A DNA stretch of 64,000 nt from Chloranthus sessilifolius (GCA_021018995.1 CM037587.1:10251366-10315365); one strand, 5' to 3'; counted from the stretch's first letter, positions 44,163-57,391 are shown. A program made the numbers and translations. The notes: a model not told the origin generated them from the sequence alone.

Positions 44163-44379
44163 ACACTAATAACTTCACAAAAAGATGCTACGTGTCATGC
44201 CCATATCAATAGGTGGAGAGATATCTCTACGCCCGGGCACATAGTTCCGGGCCGGGTGTTGGGCCCGACTTGATTCAACCCAGGCCGGACCATGTTATCC
44301 TGGGTTGAGTCCCGATTCAGGCTTACAGACCTAAAAAGCTTGCTATTTCCGAGCCTAGGTACGTAGTTTCATGTATTTA

Positions 44380-44590
44380 AACCATTGACTGCTTTGAATG
44401 AAATAATCGAGATTTTTTTCCTCCCAATCTTCAACACAACATATCTAGAGATCATGTGCCTACCATGAGATATTCAAAATTTGATATCATGTGGCGCACA
44501 TCCCTAAAATTGAACATGATCATGGAATAAATCAATCGTGGTACTACGATCACATTTTGAGATGTGTGCCACGTGGAATCAGGTTTCAAA
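44380..44590. mobile_element. Foldback MITE, copy D (partial)
   Basis: The left arm has CCATTGACTGCTTTGAATGA and TCATGTGGCGCACATCCC; the right arm has GATGTGTGCCACGTGGAATC. The right arm is shorter. A GGGCCGGGTGTTGGGCCCG-type patch precedes it at 44240-44330. Confidence 0.55.
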
Positions 44591-45454
44591 CACGTGAAAC
44601 ATGAGTTTGAGAAGGAAGAATTTTGAGTTAAAAATAAAGGTGCCCTCTATCAAATTGTTTAATATAGGCTGGCTCCGAGCCAACTCACTTCTAAATGACC
44701 AAAATGCTCAAGCAACTACCAATTCAAGGAAGGGAGGGCCGATTTGACATTGGATCAATTGATGCAATATCAATCGCCAAATTTGATTTGAAATCGGCCT
44801 CCCTTTTTTTTTCCTGTTGATGTGATACCGCATCGATCTATCGAATCCAATATGATTTTTTTTTTTTAATAATTATTTTTAAACATTTATCATGAGAAAA
44901 AAATTGTACCCTTCATTTTTATTTTGTTTTGATATTCGATAGTGGTGAGGAAACTCTATAATAGAGAGTAGGGAATGAGAAAAAAAAAAGTCAGAGAGAA
45001 TAATGGTGGGCAATATGGTCATTTGAAGGTAGCTTGAATCTGAGCCCCCCTCTCTTACAAGGTTTGAAGCTATAGGACCTTTGTCTACAAAAGGTGAAAT
45101 TATGAGGGCCGAAAGTACAATTTTCATTTGATCCTTATATAAATTTGGCAATTATTCAGTGGGGTGTTAGTTCCGTTTAGTTCAGATAAATTTGGCGAAG
45201 AGTTGGAGGAAATTTAGAACATATTCAGAGATTATAAAAATAATAATAAATTCCTAAATTACACAAAAATATTTATTAACCTTTCTTATTATTATTTATG
45301 AATATACATGTTAACATATTTAAAAAAACATGAGACCAGTACTCTATGTATCATTCTGATTTCTGAAATATTTGTGCTTTACAAGTAATCATCACCAGCT
45401 CGTATGTTTTTAGTAGAGAAAATTTTGCTTAGGGTATCTCTCTTAGTGCTCATG
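44591..45454. other. Intergenic, no gene seen
   Basis: AT-rich. It includes another AATTTGGCGAAG/GGAAATTTAG-type degenerate repeat at 45150-45300. Short open frames only. Confidence 0.5.
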
Positions 45455-45459
45455 CCTCA

Positions 45460-48336
45460 TGTCACGCCCCAAAATCCTAACCGATCTCAAGGGTTTAGAA
45501 TTCTGTGTTATGACACCGGACACTTGTTAAGGCGATAAGCGGACATACATATTTTACTGGATCTTACATAAAATTGGGCTCCCAAAAATCATAAAATAAA
45601 ATTTCTTCTACATTAAAAATTCCCTCTATTAAGTTTACATTGAATTTGGAGTTCACGATACTAAAAGATCATAAATAAAAGTACGATCACTACTAGAAAG
45701 TCTTTCCAAATATTTAATATATACTTGATGTCGACTATCGGGTCCTCCACGTCATCACACTCATAAACCGCATAGTCTATCAGCGCATCAAGTCCACCGG
45801 GCAGTGTAGTCCATATCTTTACCTCCAACTGTTAGTTTTTGGGAGTGGGGTGAGTTTACTTAGTCATGTAAACTCAGTGGGTTGCACAATCGATCCACCC
45901 AATCTATTCGGGTGATCGTGGGTGCAACCTTGTGAGTGAAGGTGAAACTTTTACAATTTTATATAAACAACATAATAAAAAATTTCATAAACATTTCGTA
46001 TCTATAAAGTTATAAAACTGAAAGACCATAACATATTTCAGTGCATATAATGCTTCTAATGCTTGTTATTTTCTTACTTGTCTTGTCAACTTAACTTATG
46101 TGGCATATCGAAAGTTTATTATTACTTCATACGCCTACACAACGTACTTCGCATCTTACTTATCTTGTTTAAATGATCTGTGCCAAGATCGTTGCTCGAA
46201 CTTATCACGCGAAGTCCACGTATAGATAATCACCTAACATCCATATCATAACATAAACCACCATCCAGCCAGATGAGGTTGCGCACATAAAAATCAGTGT
46301 CTCCTTAAGTCGAGACACTGTCGTATCATATTGTCCTTAAGACCCGTCTTGGCTACAGACGTTGAATCTTGGGTGACACGCAAGACATGACACGTATAGA
46401 AATTTATTTTGTGTTCAGCTGACCTTTACAGCGTGTCTTAACATATCATAATATTATTCGATTCTGGGCTTAGGTCCCCGCCTCGATTTCATATTTGTGT
46501 GGGCTTAAGTCCCTACTTTCTTAACATCTCGTAGTTTAATATATTCATATTTCATCCTTTCTTAATTTAATTAGAATTGGCCATAGTGGGATATGATTCA
46601 TAAATCACGCTTATCGAGGGATGGGTTCCGTAGTAACCTAGATGTACTTCGTGTGGCAGCCCATATTCCTATAGAGGTGTTGCATCCGTACATGGATGCC
46701 TACATTCCAAGTTTTACGTGATCGTGAAAGAAATCTCACCGTAATAAAGGCTTAAAAGTCGTGTGTTATATATTATTCATTTTTCTTAACATACATATGT
46801 TCTAACGTTACTTCTAACTGATGAATTCACACAAAGCAAATAAAACATATAATACGCAAACATCTAATCATAAGGGAACTAATATTACTCGTAATATTTC
46901 AAACTATGATTCAAACACACAACTCAATCATAGAGAGATGCTAGAAATACTGATATCAAATCGGTATTTATAAAATGGTGAGTTAGACTTTAACTCTCAG
47001 ATATTAGATTAAACTCTAAGGCCTTATAGGGTTAGGTTGTGATTGAAGATTGATTTCAGGCGCCTTGTTCATCTTTAAGAGAGAAATAAAGGTGATGTAC
47101 AATGAAGGTACTTAGATTCTAAAATATATATCACGAAGTGATATTAGGTTGATCTCATCAGATAGGTCTTGTCGATCTGATGAAAACCGACTGGTCATTT
47201 ATGAAATTTGGCTAAGGATTGACTCCCATATGACTCAAATAAGTTTTGACTGTCGGATCCTTATTGCATGATTTTTGGGATATGTAAACCTTCACAGTGT
47301 GGGTAGAAAATGTATTTAAATAGTTGTTCTAAGCTTAAAAGGTGAGTTGGGCCTATTCCAAAGGTTTAGGTTCGCGATTTTACAAAACGCGTGTTAGGCT
47401 ACATTGGATATACAAACCCATTAAGAGTCCATAGATTAGACAGGCCCATAAGGCCCATGGACCTTTATGATGTTTGGGGGTCTAGAATGATTCAATTTAC
47501 ATAAAAGCTTATACAATATTTAAGGTCTATTTTAAGGATTTGAATAAATCAGATATGAGATATCTGATTTAGTAACCATGTATTGTCATAGAAAAAGTAG
47601 GTTTTGACCACTAGCCTGATTGGACCCAAAATCTGAGATCTAAAAGGGTCAAATCAGACCCTAGACTAAGGTGCCACAAGCATAGAGTGTAGGAATTTTG
47701 GTGATTATGTGCATGACTTTAAGTGGTGCAAAGGTCGTGGTGTGTCTGTTTAAATCAAATCTGATCATCTATTCAACAGACGAATATACGATCTTTATTT
47801 TGATCTATGAGTTTCGGCCCATAGGTCTGTGGTCCGCTAATTTTAATGGGTCATACTGGACCCTTTAGCCAGTGTATAAGCAGATTTAAATAAATAAACA
47901 CAAAAAATATTATAAGTGTAAATAAATATATTCACATATTTGAGGTACTAAAATTTATAAAAATAAGGACATGTGGATTAATGCGAACTATTAGATATAT
48001 AAAGCATGTGATTTTATAGGGAGTCCATGGTTTGACCGAGGTCAGAAACTGATCGGATCATCGAGATTGAAACGGTCAAACGATGACCTCCAATCGAGTG
48101 CCCAACAAAACAAAGCAGAGCAACAACCCATTCTTGACTTGGGATTTTTGTTTTTGTGCTCGGTGTTTAGCCCTTAGGATCTATTTTGCCGACACACTCG
48201 TGTGCCATATGGTTCTCGGTCGATGGGTTCAACCATAGAGTCAACCTTTTAACCATAACCGTCTTGTGAATCCACACAAAATATAATATTGAGAAATTTC
48301 AGTTTTACTAAATTCATCACATATATATTCATCACA
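45460..48336 (-). repeat. 3' LTR, truncated, of the internally deleted element
   Basis: Matches 48539-51416 closely; differences are mostly C/T and G/A. Homology stops at ATTCATCACA, where leader sequence begins. Confidence 0.9.
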
Positions 48337-48538
48337 CTTCCTCAAACAAATCCTTAAATCCTTAATTACACCTTCAATTCTTACATCATTTATCGTCACA
48401 CTTTCTTAAAATCCTTCAGTTCTCAAAAGATCAAGAGCTTAGGGTCTATTAGATTCATTATCATCTCAATCACCATTGTGTACTTACATGAGCCATACAA
48501 CCCTCGAAGAAGTAAAGCTTGGGCTTTGATACCACCTC
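48337..48538 (-). other. Leader remnant with primer binding site
   Basis: The minus strand near 48523-48534 reads TGGTATCAAAGC, a tRNA-Met primer site with one change, 4 nt inside the LTR. The remaining ~185 bp is the only internal sequence left. Confidence 0.75.
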
Positions 48539-51500
48539 TGTCACTACCCATAATTGTAGCCGATCTCAAGGGCCTAGAATTCTATATTATGACACCGCAC
48601 ATTTATTAAGGCGATAAGCGGACATACATATCTTACTGGATCTTATATAAAATTGGGCTTTCAAAAATCGTAAAACAAAATTTTTTCTATATTAAAAATT
48701 TCCTCTATTAAATTTACATTGAATTTGGAGTCCATGATACTAAAAGACAATAAATAAAAGTACGATCACTACTAGGAAGTCTTTCCAAATATTTAATATA
48801 TACCTGATGTTGACTATCTAGTCCTCCACGTCATCACACTGATAAACCCCATAGTCTACCAGCGCATCAAGTCCACCGGGCAGTGTAATCCATATCTTCA
48901 CCTGCAACTGTTAGTTTTTGGGAGTGAGGCGAGTTTACTCAGTCACGTAAACTCAGTGGGTTGCATAACCGATCCACTCTAATCTACTCGGGTGATCGTG
49001 GGTGCAACCTTGTGAGTGAAGGTGAAACTTTTATAATTCCATATAAACAACATAATAAAAAATTTCATAAACATTTTGTATCTATAAAGCTATAAAACTG
49101 AAAGACCGTAACATATTTCAGTACATATGACGCTTCTAATGCTTATTATTTTTCTTACTTATCTTGTCAACTTAATTTACGTGACATATCAAAAGTTTTA
49201 TTATTACTCTATACGCCTACACAATGTACTTCGTATCTTACTTATCTTGTTTAAACGATCTGTGCTAGGATCGCTACTCGAGCCTATCACGCGAGGTCCA
49301 CATATAGATAATCACCTAACCTTCATATCATAATATAAACCATCATTCAGCCCAATAAGATTGCGCGCAAAAAATCAGTGCCCCCTTAAGTCGAGACATT
49401 GTCGTATCATATTGTCCTTAAGACCCGTCTTAGTTGTAGACGTTGAATCTTGCAGTGGCACCAAGACATGACACGTATAGAAATTTATTTCGTGTTTAGT
49501 TGGCCTTCACAGCGTGTCTTAACATATCATTAAATTATTTGGTTCAGGGCTTAGATTTCCGCCTCGATTTCATATTTGTGTGGGCTTAAGTCCCCACTTT
49601 CTTAACATATCGTAATTTAACATATTCATATTTCATCATTTCTTAACTTAATTAGAATGGGCCATGGTGTGATAGGATTCACAAATCACGCTTACCAAGG
49701 GATGGATTCTGTAGTAACCTGAATGTACTTCGTGAGACAACCTATACTCCCATAGAGGTGTTACATCGTACATAGATGCCTACATTCTAAGTTCCACGTG
49801 ACCGTGAAAGAAATCCCACCGTGACGAAGGCTTAAAACTCGTGTGTGGTATCTTATTACTTTTTTTTAACATACATATATTCTAACGTACTTCTAACTGA
49901 TGAATGTCACACAAAGCAAATGAAACATATAATACGCAAGCTCTAATTATAAGAAAACTAATATTACTCGTTATATTTCAAACTATGATTCAAACACACA
50001 ACTCAATCATAGAAAGATCCTAGAAATACTGATATCAAATCGGTATTTATAAAATGATGAGTTAGACTTTAACTCTCAGATATTAGATTAACCTCTAAGG
50101 CCTTATAGGGTTAGGTTGCGATTGAAGATTGATTTCGGGCGCCTCGCTCATCTTTAAAAGAGAGATACAAGTGACGTACAATGAAGGTACATAGATTCTA
50201 AAATATATATCACAAAGTGATGTTAGACTGATCTCATCTGATAGGTCTTATCGATCTGATGAAAATCGACTGGTCATCTGTGAAATTTGGCTAAGGATTG
50301 ACTCCCATATGACTTAAATAAGTTTTGATCGTTGGATCCTTATTGCACGATTTTCGGGATATATAAACCTTCATAGCGTGGACAGAAAATGTATTTAAAT
50401 AATTGTTTTAAGCTTAAAGGGTGAGTTGAGCCTATTCCAAAGGTTTAGGTTCGCGATTTTACAAAACGTGTGTTAGGCTACATTGGATATACGAGCCTAT
50501 TAAGAGTCCATAGATTAGACGGGCTCATAAGGCCCATGGACCTTTATGATGTTTGGGGGTCTTGAATGATTCAATTTACATAAAAGCTTATACGATATTT
50601 AAGGTTTATTTTAAGGATTTGAATAAATAGTAATATGGGATATCTGCTCTGGTAACCAGGTGTTGTCATAGAAAAAGTGGGTTTTGACCACTGGCCTGAT
50701 TCGACCCAAAACCTGAGATCTAAAAGGGTCAAATCAGACCTTAGACTATGACGCCACAAGCATAGAGTGCAGAAATTTTGGTGGTTATGTGCACGACTTT
50801 AAGTGGTGCAAAGACCGTGATGTGTCTGTTTAAATCAAATCTGATCATCTATTCAATAGACAAACATATGATCTTTAATTTAATCTACGGGTTTCGGCCC
50901 ATAGGTCTGTGGTCCGCTAATTTTAATGGGTCATATTGGACCCTTTAGCCAGTGTATAAGCAGATTTAAATAAATAAACACAAAAAATATTATAAGTATA
51001 AATAAATATATTCACATATTTGGGGTATTAAAATTTATAAAAATAAGGACATGTGGATCAATGCGAACTATTAGATATATAAAATATGTGATTTTATAGG
51101 GAGTCCATGGTTTGACCGAGGTCAGAAACTGATCAGATCATCGAGATTGAAACGGTCAAACGATGACCTCCAATCGAGTGCGCAATAAAACAAAGCAGAG
51201 AAACAACCCATTCTTGACCTGAGATTTTTGTTTTTGTACTCAGTGTTTAGCCCTTAGGATCTATTTTGCCGGCACACTCGTGTGCCATATGATTCTCGAT
51301 CGATGGGTTCAACCATAGAGTCAACCTTTTGACCATAACCGTCTTGTGAATCCACACAAAACATAATATTGAGAAATTTTAGTTTTACTAAATTCATCAT
51401 ATATATATTCATCACATTAAAAAAAAGTGTAAATGTGTAGATTTGGATGGATAGAAGGGCACTCACATGTTGAAGCGTGATAGCAAAGATTTCGCGAAGA

Positions 51501-51948
51501 TTCGATTGATTCGGTTCGACGGGTTCACATTGACACAAATCGAATTTGACGCATCGCTTCGGCACGGTCGGAGTGGCATAGTTCAAATTTTCGATGTGCC
51601 ACGGCGACTCGTATTCTTCGATCGAATAATATCGCCTCTATACATGTCACAACACTTAATTGTTGAAGCTTGTTCAAACATCGAGAGAGAGTTGTTCATA
51701 GTTGGTGTTGCGGTTGTGGTGCTTTGGGCGTAGCTTTGATGGTGGGGCTTCAATCGAGGAGACAAAGTGATCGTTTGGTGGTTGTTTGGACTGCGATCTG
51801 ATGATACAAAATCGACGATGAAAGATGGAGGTACACCACTCATTCAATGGCTGCACTAAGAAAGTGATGGTTGAGGAAAAGCGAGAAGTTTTTATGATTT
51901 GCAATGGAAAGAAAATTTTTATAAGGGGCTGCTGTTGTGTGAGTATTC

Positions 51949-52011
<63 letters not shown>

Positions 52012-52068
52012 AAGAGAGAGAGAGTAGACGTTTAGGAAAGGGGGGCTGTTGCTGCCTTCTTGGTTTAA

Positions 52069-52115
<47 letters not shown>

Positions 52116-52640
52116 CTGGGAAGAGATAGACACAGAAAAAATCTTGAGAGAAGAGGGAGAGAGAGAGAGAACTTCTTGAGGGGAGGTGATTAACTAGGGG
52201 ATTGCTTAGGGGATTGTTGTTGGCTACTTGGGTAGACGATAGGGGAGGAGAGAGGGAGAGAGAGGCGACTGATTTTCTTGGAGATTATTGGCAGGTTGGC
52301 TGCTTGGTTATATGGTGAGAGAAAGAAAGAGAATATTGAGAGAGAGAGCCCGATTGGGCTATTGCTAATAATAAAAAATAGAATAAATGAAAAAGAAGGC
52401 AAGAGTCCTATGTGACTCTAATACTTGCTAAAAGAAAAAAAGAGAGAGGGTACCTGTTGGGTCTTTAATAAAGAAAGAGAGAAAAGAAAGAGTGAGATAA
52501 AGAAAGAGTCCAAAGGACTTGTGTTCTTTTCCTAATTAAGTACACAAGGTGTGTTATAGTGTGGAGCACCCTTATTGAGCTTGGTGCTCCACCCCATCTA
52601 TCACCATTAGATTGGTCTCAAAAAGGCTCGGGTCATAACA
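48539..52640 (-). repeat. 5' LTR, full length, of the internally deleted element
   Basis: About 4102 bp. Its right 1.2 kb holds a TTGAAGCGTGA block homologous to the older chromovirus LTR near 20920, and long TA and GA microsatellites (51950-52115). The end CGGGTCATAACA parallels CCGGGTTATTACA at 21327. Confidence 0.82.
51948..52115. repeat. Compound (TA)n-(GA)n and (GA)n microsatellites
   Basis: TA run from 51950, GA run to about 52024, a 50-bp gap, and a second GA run at 52075-52113. They lie in the outer part of the LTR. Confidence 0.93.
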
Positions 52641-52645
52641 CCTTA

Positions 52646-53733
52646 GACCCCTTGAAAATCATTGATTCCTTCTAATGAGATGATGATCTTTTTTTACTTC
52701 GATCTTCCACCCAATAGATTTTGAGATCACAGTGCACCTATCAGACAATCAATTTTTTATTTCGGTGTCACAGATCCCCAAAAATAGCACAAAACACTAT
52801 CTCTATCCTCTTATTTAATATAGTCCAAGACCATCGGCAAATTCAATAGTTGACTATGTTTACTTAGATGATAAAGATCTTGTTTAGTGTCAATCTTTGA
52901 CAAAAAAATCTTTACATAATGGCCTTCAAATCAATTAGTTTTAATAGTGTTCCACGTGGCACAAATTCCAAAAAAGGTAAAGTCTTCTTTTTTAAATCAT
53001 GTGCCACCGTCTAATCCTCGTGTGAAAGTTGTAGCTCCCTGACGTTTAACCTCTAACCTTCTAATATCTTTTACATATTAAAGTGGTCGTGATCATGGCG
53101 TACCATTGTCCGCTATGATCACATAAATGTATCACGTAAAATCAACATCTGATCGTCTGATATGTGGGCCATGATATCAAGATAAAAAGTACAATTTTAT
53201 TGGTGTTAAATCATTTAGACACCATTTGGGTGTTTAAGTGTGGAACCATTATCCTGTTTAGATAAGAACAGGGAAAGTAAAATAATATTCTTACATTCTC
53301 TCATGGATACCTAAGTTATAGGAACCATGGGAATCATTTGTTTTTTTGTTATTTGGATAACCACATTGGTAGCCAAGAAAGGATTAATCAAATCCTGTGC
53401 TTGGATATATATATATGGAAGAAATTATAGGAAAACATTGTGTTTCGATACATATCCAGGAAAATATAGAATTAACTAAATCCTGTGTGTTTAGATCAAA
53501 ATCTGATCGTCTGATGGCAAGCCCACGATTTAGAGACCTAGTGTGTCAAAGATTGGGCAAAAAAGAATCTCTATCATCAGATTTAAAGAAGTCAATAATT
53601 TAGATACCTAAAACTCGAATTTCAAAGAAAGAATAGGCGCCCCTATTGCCAAGAGGAGTTAGATATGATAATATCAAATATATAAAAGGGTATCTTCATT
53701 TACAACCTAAGATTCTTCCTTCTCAACCCGGAT
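52646..53733. other. Intergenic with foldback-MITE fragments
   Basis: Words of the foldback family recur (TTACTTCGATCTTCCACCC, GTTCCACGTGGCACAAATTCC, AAAATCTGATCGTCTGATGG). GATCGTCTGAT at 53150 and again at 53505 brackets ~340 bp of unrelated AT-rich sequence, perhaps one MITE inserted in another. No gene seen. Confidence 0.45.
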
Positions 53734-54050
53734 GTCACGTGCTTAAATTGTTGACTAGTTTTAATTAGATGATAAATATTATTTTTTGTTTTAATCTTTA
53801 TCACGATAAATCTTAAGATCATGGCGTGCATATCAGACGATCAGATATTGATTCCAATGGTGGACGTCCCTAAAAGCGAAGGCCAACTTCTTTTCCCATA
53901 ATCTAGGTTACTTTTGGGGATGTGTGTCATATAAAATCAACATGTGACTGCCTAATAGAGGCGCCATGATTTTAAGATCTATCATGAGGAAGATTGGAAC
54001 CAAAAACAATCTCTATTGTCTAATTTAAATTAGTCAATTTTCGTCTGTGA
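53734..54050. mobile_element. Foldback MITE, copy E
   Basis: The left arm (TTGACTAGTTTTAATTAGATG, CGATAAATCTTAAGATCATGG, CAGACGATCAGATATTGATTC) is complementary to the right arm (AAAATCAACATGTGACTGCC, CATGATTTTAAGATCTATC, TCTAATTTAAATTAGTCAA). Ends GTCACG...CTGTGA. Confidence 0.75.
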
Positions 54051-55331
54051 AAAAATTGTGTGCTATTACTAATAAAGGGATGAGAAGAACCACACCTTTA
54101 TCTTTTTCTTTTCCCCTCTTTTCTTATTTTTTTTTTCAAGGTCTCCAAAAATTGAAACGCCAAAAAATACCCTCAAACTCATCACATAGAAATGAGTAAA
54201 AAAATTATATTTTATATTCCAACCCTTAAATTATTTTCAAACAGCGGAACCCACTAAAAATAGAATTTGAACCCCGAGTATTCCTCTGTTTCCATCTCCA
54301 AACAAGGTAATAGCCGTTTTTAGAGGGCACCGTGTAGTTTATGCATGTCCGCTTTTGATGGTTGAAAGCCATACACATTCACTAATTTATATATATCGGA
54401 CCATATCAACCCATATTGGGTCCTATTAGCCACCATGTACTGGATATGATTTAGATAAAATACGAAATTGCCCTTTTACTTTTATTTTGGTAAATCTTTT
54501 TAGGCTAGGGGATATGAGTGGTTTGAATAAGCGGTGGATCCATGCATTCTAATTAGGTGGGGTTCACGTGACAGCTATCAAATGGATTGAGTACCATATC
54601 AACTCATCCAAAGACGATCAAAGACAACTCAAAAGATTTGGGCATGATCTGATGCATATTCATCGTCTAAAATATGGTCAAAAAAGAAAAGCATCAATGT
54701 ACCAAAATGTGTGAGGCAGTATATAAACTTTGACCATATTTTTACCACAAAAAAAATTTCGTTTTATATAAATCACATGCCACATGACACGTAATCCGAA
54801 AACAGGTGTTGTTTTAAGATCACGTGGCATGTGATCTGGGATTCAAATGCGTTCATCCATGCACTCGAATTCATAAACCATTTTCCCATATTGTTTTATT
54901 ATTTAAAAAATAAAAAAGTATGTTACTAGCAGCTGAATAAATAGATAAGTATCTGATATATCGGATAAGTATAGGCCAAATCAGCCGAAATTCAAGTACC
55001 ATACATATATATATGAGAATTGGAGAAATGCAACCTAAGTGTAGCAAAAAATGCTACACCCGGTGCCAAATCACATGTCATGTGGCATGATCAATCCAAA
55101 CTAACACCCGTTTTGAGTTGATCAGCCATGGGAAATGTGATTTTTTTTAAAAAATTTACTTTTTTGACTCCCGTTTGATGAGTCAAAGATAAGGTAACGC
55201 CCAAACAATTTGACGCATTGATTTTAGGCATCTTTGACCACATGTTTAAAGGTGGATATATATGGATAGAGCCCAATTTTTTTGAGTGATACATGATTGT
55301 TATGTCCAAGTTGCCCACGTACCCGACCCTC
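54051..55331. other. Intergenic, no gene seen
   Basis: Includes two related CACATG(C/T)CA(C/T)(A/G)TG patches in different orientations (54770-54850, 55065-55100) and a GTCAAAGAT word set near 55180. Low-complexity A and T runs. Confidence 0.45.
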
Positions 55332-55518
55332 GTGATTGATGTCACGTGGTGCCCAAATGATCATGTTGTAGCATTTTTTTGTTACAACCAATTATATAGT
55401 CCCAGGCCTCTCCCTCTCTCTTTAGATATATATGATCGATGCCACATGGTGCCCAAATGATCATGTTGTAGCATTTTTTGTTACAACCGATTATATAGTC
55501 CCAGGCCTCTCCCTCTCT

Positions 55519-55525
<7 letters not shown>
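55332..55525. repeat. Tandem duplication, 100-bp period
   Basis: 55332-55425 and 55432-55525 share GTGCCCAAATGATCATGTTG, GCATTTTTTGTTACAACC and CCCAGGCCTCTCCCTCTC nearly exactly. A TA microsatellite (to 55555) follows. Confidence 0.92.
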
Positions 55526-55555
<30 letters not shown>

Positions 55556-55557
<2 letters not shown>

Positions 55558-57004
55558 TGACTGATAGCCCATAAATCCTTCACCTATTATGCATAATTCA
55601 CTGAAGTCTCTACATTTCCAAGGATATTTACTTTTTTCCAAGCCTAGCCTTATTGCTTCAGATTACAAAGCCAGTGGCTTAAAATATTAAATCTCTAACA
55701 ACCAATAAGCATCACAAGATCCATGTCTCCTGTAAGGAATGAAACTTTGGCTTCTATTCTTTGATCACATAGCGAAATTTACACTTCCTTAATTTTATTT
55801 TTCCATAGGGTGTCTATCCCAAACTTGTGCTTGGATTAATCCTACAAAGTGCCATCACCACCATGCCACAAGTATTTGAACTATTTATGCACCTTACGAC
55901 ACCCATTTATAGTAGAAGAGGAGCCAAATGTTCCATGGCTTTAGAAGCATAAATACCAATCTTTAGAAATTGACAAAAGTAGCCACTACCTTTTTTCTTT
56001 TTATGTTAACTAAATCTTGAAGGCAATGAAAAAAGCAACCATTTAAAGGCTATGCTTGATAGCTTGGACTTCAGCTCTTGAAAGCAAATTAATAATTTCA
56101 TGTTCACTTCCTTGGAATTAAATTCCCAAGTGACTTCCATAAAGTTGCAATTCCACATGTGGGTCCCACTTCAATTTATGAAACCAAATAATTTCATACC
56201 GATTTCTGCATGAAATTAAAGATTAACTACAACGGAAATAAACCAATTCCACATGTGGGTCCCACATCAATTCACTTCCACATTTAAACTCCTGTTAAAC
56301 AAGAAAAGCGGAATTGCCAATTCAACTCCACCCTAGAATTGCCACTTCCACTTATCAAACGGATGGAAAGCACATCTATAGTTATAACATCCTTGAACTC
56401 ACCTCTTAGGCACTGTTATAAAATTCTCGAAATTTATCAAATTTTTGGAAAAATTCTCAAATAAGTGGTCTCCAAAATTTCCCAAAGAATATTCTATTAT
56501 ATCATTTTTTCTCAAATTTTACAAACTTTTTGAATGTTATGCTTGTGATATATGTTTTCATCCGACTTCATACTGTTTTCGTATGTAATGCACCTATTTT
56601 ATTGATTGAAAAACAATATTTTTCACCTGAATGGGTTTATATATATATATATATATATTGTTTTTAATAACTTATTACCCCAAACTTTTCCTGAATTTCC
56701 ACCGAATTTTTCTGAACTAAACTAAACTGACCCCAACACTAGGGTCTAAGATAGTACTCGGAGAAGTTACAAGCCGATATGATTAATATGTTCTCTTCTT
56801 TGCCTTATCTTTTTAAGGAACTACAAAATTAAATTGGAACGGAAAAAACAAACAAACAATCAATCTTATCACCGCCTCACAGGCATAAAGGATACTTCTT
56901 AATTCATTACTCTCATATATCATGTGGAATAGGCGTTCTTCAACAACCAAGCAATCCTTAGTCGAACGCGTCTGCTTCCATTTGTTCCATGATGTGCCCC
57001 CTTC
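55556..57004. other. Intergenic, no gene supported
   Basis: 56150-56290 has the word CCACATGTGGGTCCCAC twice, about 110 bp apart. 56410-56740 is a degenerate AATTTxxGGAAA repeat with a TA run at 56640. A 133-codon ORF (56813-57214, minus) has no recognisable domain. Confidence 0.45.
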
Positions 57005-57339
57005 ATTCAGTTTCAGTTGTATCCTTGATTCCCATAGTGGGTCCCCAGCATGCATTCTCAACTTCTCATTTGCGGTTACAAAGGCCATACTTTGATTACC
57101 TTTTTTCCTCATCCACAAAATTATATCTTCCATTCGCTTTAGAAACCTTGTATGGGTAGACCTCTCAATTCTCTCATTCTCTCTCTCAGTTTCAGTTGTA
57201 TCCTTGATTCCCATAGAGGGTCCCCAGCATGCATTCTTAACTTCTCATTTGTGATTACAAAGGCCATATTTTGATTACCTTTTTTTCCTCTACAAGATTA
57301 TATCTTCCATTCTCTTCAGAAACCTTGTCTGGGTAGACC

Positions 57340-57345
<6 letters not shown>
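57005..57345. repeat. Tandem duplication, ~179-bp period
   Basis: Both copies run from TTTCAGTTGTATCCTTGATT through GGGTCCCCAGCATGCATTCT to GAAACCTTGT(A/C)TGGGTAGAC. Copy 2 has small deletions. Confidence 0.92.

Positions 57346-57387
<42 letters not shown>
57343..57387. repeat. (CT)n microsatellite
   Basis: About 21 CT units following the second copy of the 179-bp repeat. Confidence 0.95.

Positions 57388-57391
<4 letters not shown>

Larger units (their letters stand above)
45460..52640 (-). mobile_element. Internally deleted Gypsy-type LTR element: truncated LTR, 202-bp leader, full LTR
   Basis: The 5' LTR is 48539-52640 (about 4.1 kb, TGTCACTACCC...GTCATAACA). Left of it lie a primer site and 202 bp of leader, then a second LTR copy (45460-48336) lacking the final ~1.2 kb. 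Flanks CCTCA (45455-45459) and CCTTA (52641-52645) form a 5-bp duplication with one mismatch, supporting the outer limits. All gag-pol is gone. The LTR start is like that of the older chromovirus (5993), so it is likely a related family. Confidence 0.8.

Noticed and set aside
51254-51843. Minus ORFs across the outer LTR of the 45.5-52.6 kb element
   Set aside because: They lie wholly in LTR sequence, with no domain and not conserved in the related LTRs.
56813-57214. 133-codon minus ORF overlapping a tandem duplication
   Set aside because: Has an ATG but no recognisable domain, begins inside the duplicated unit, and ends in an AT-rich hydrophobic tail; coding cannot be supported.
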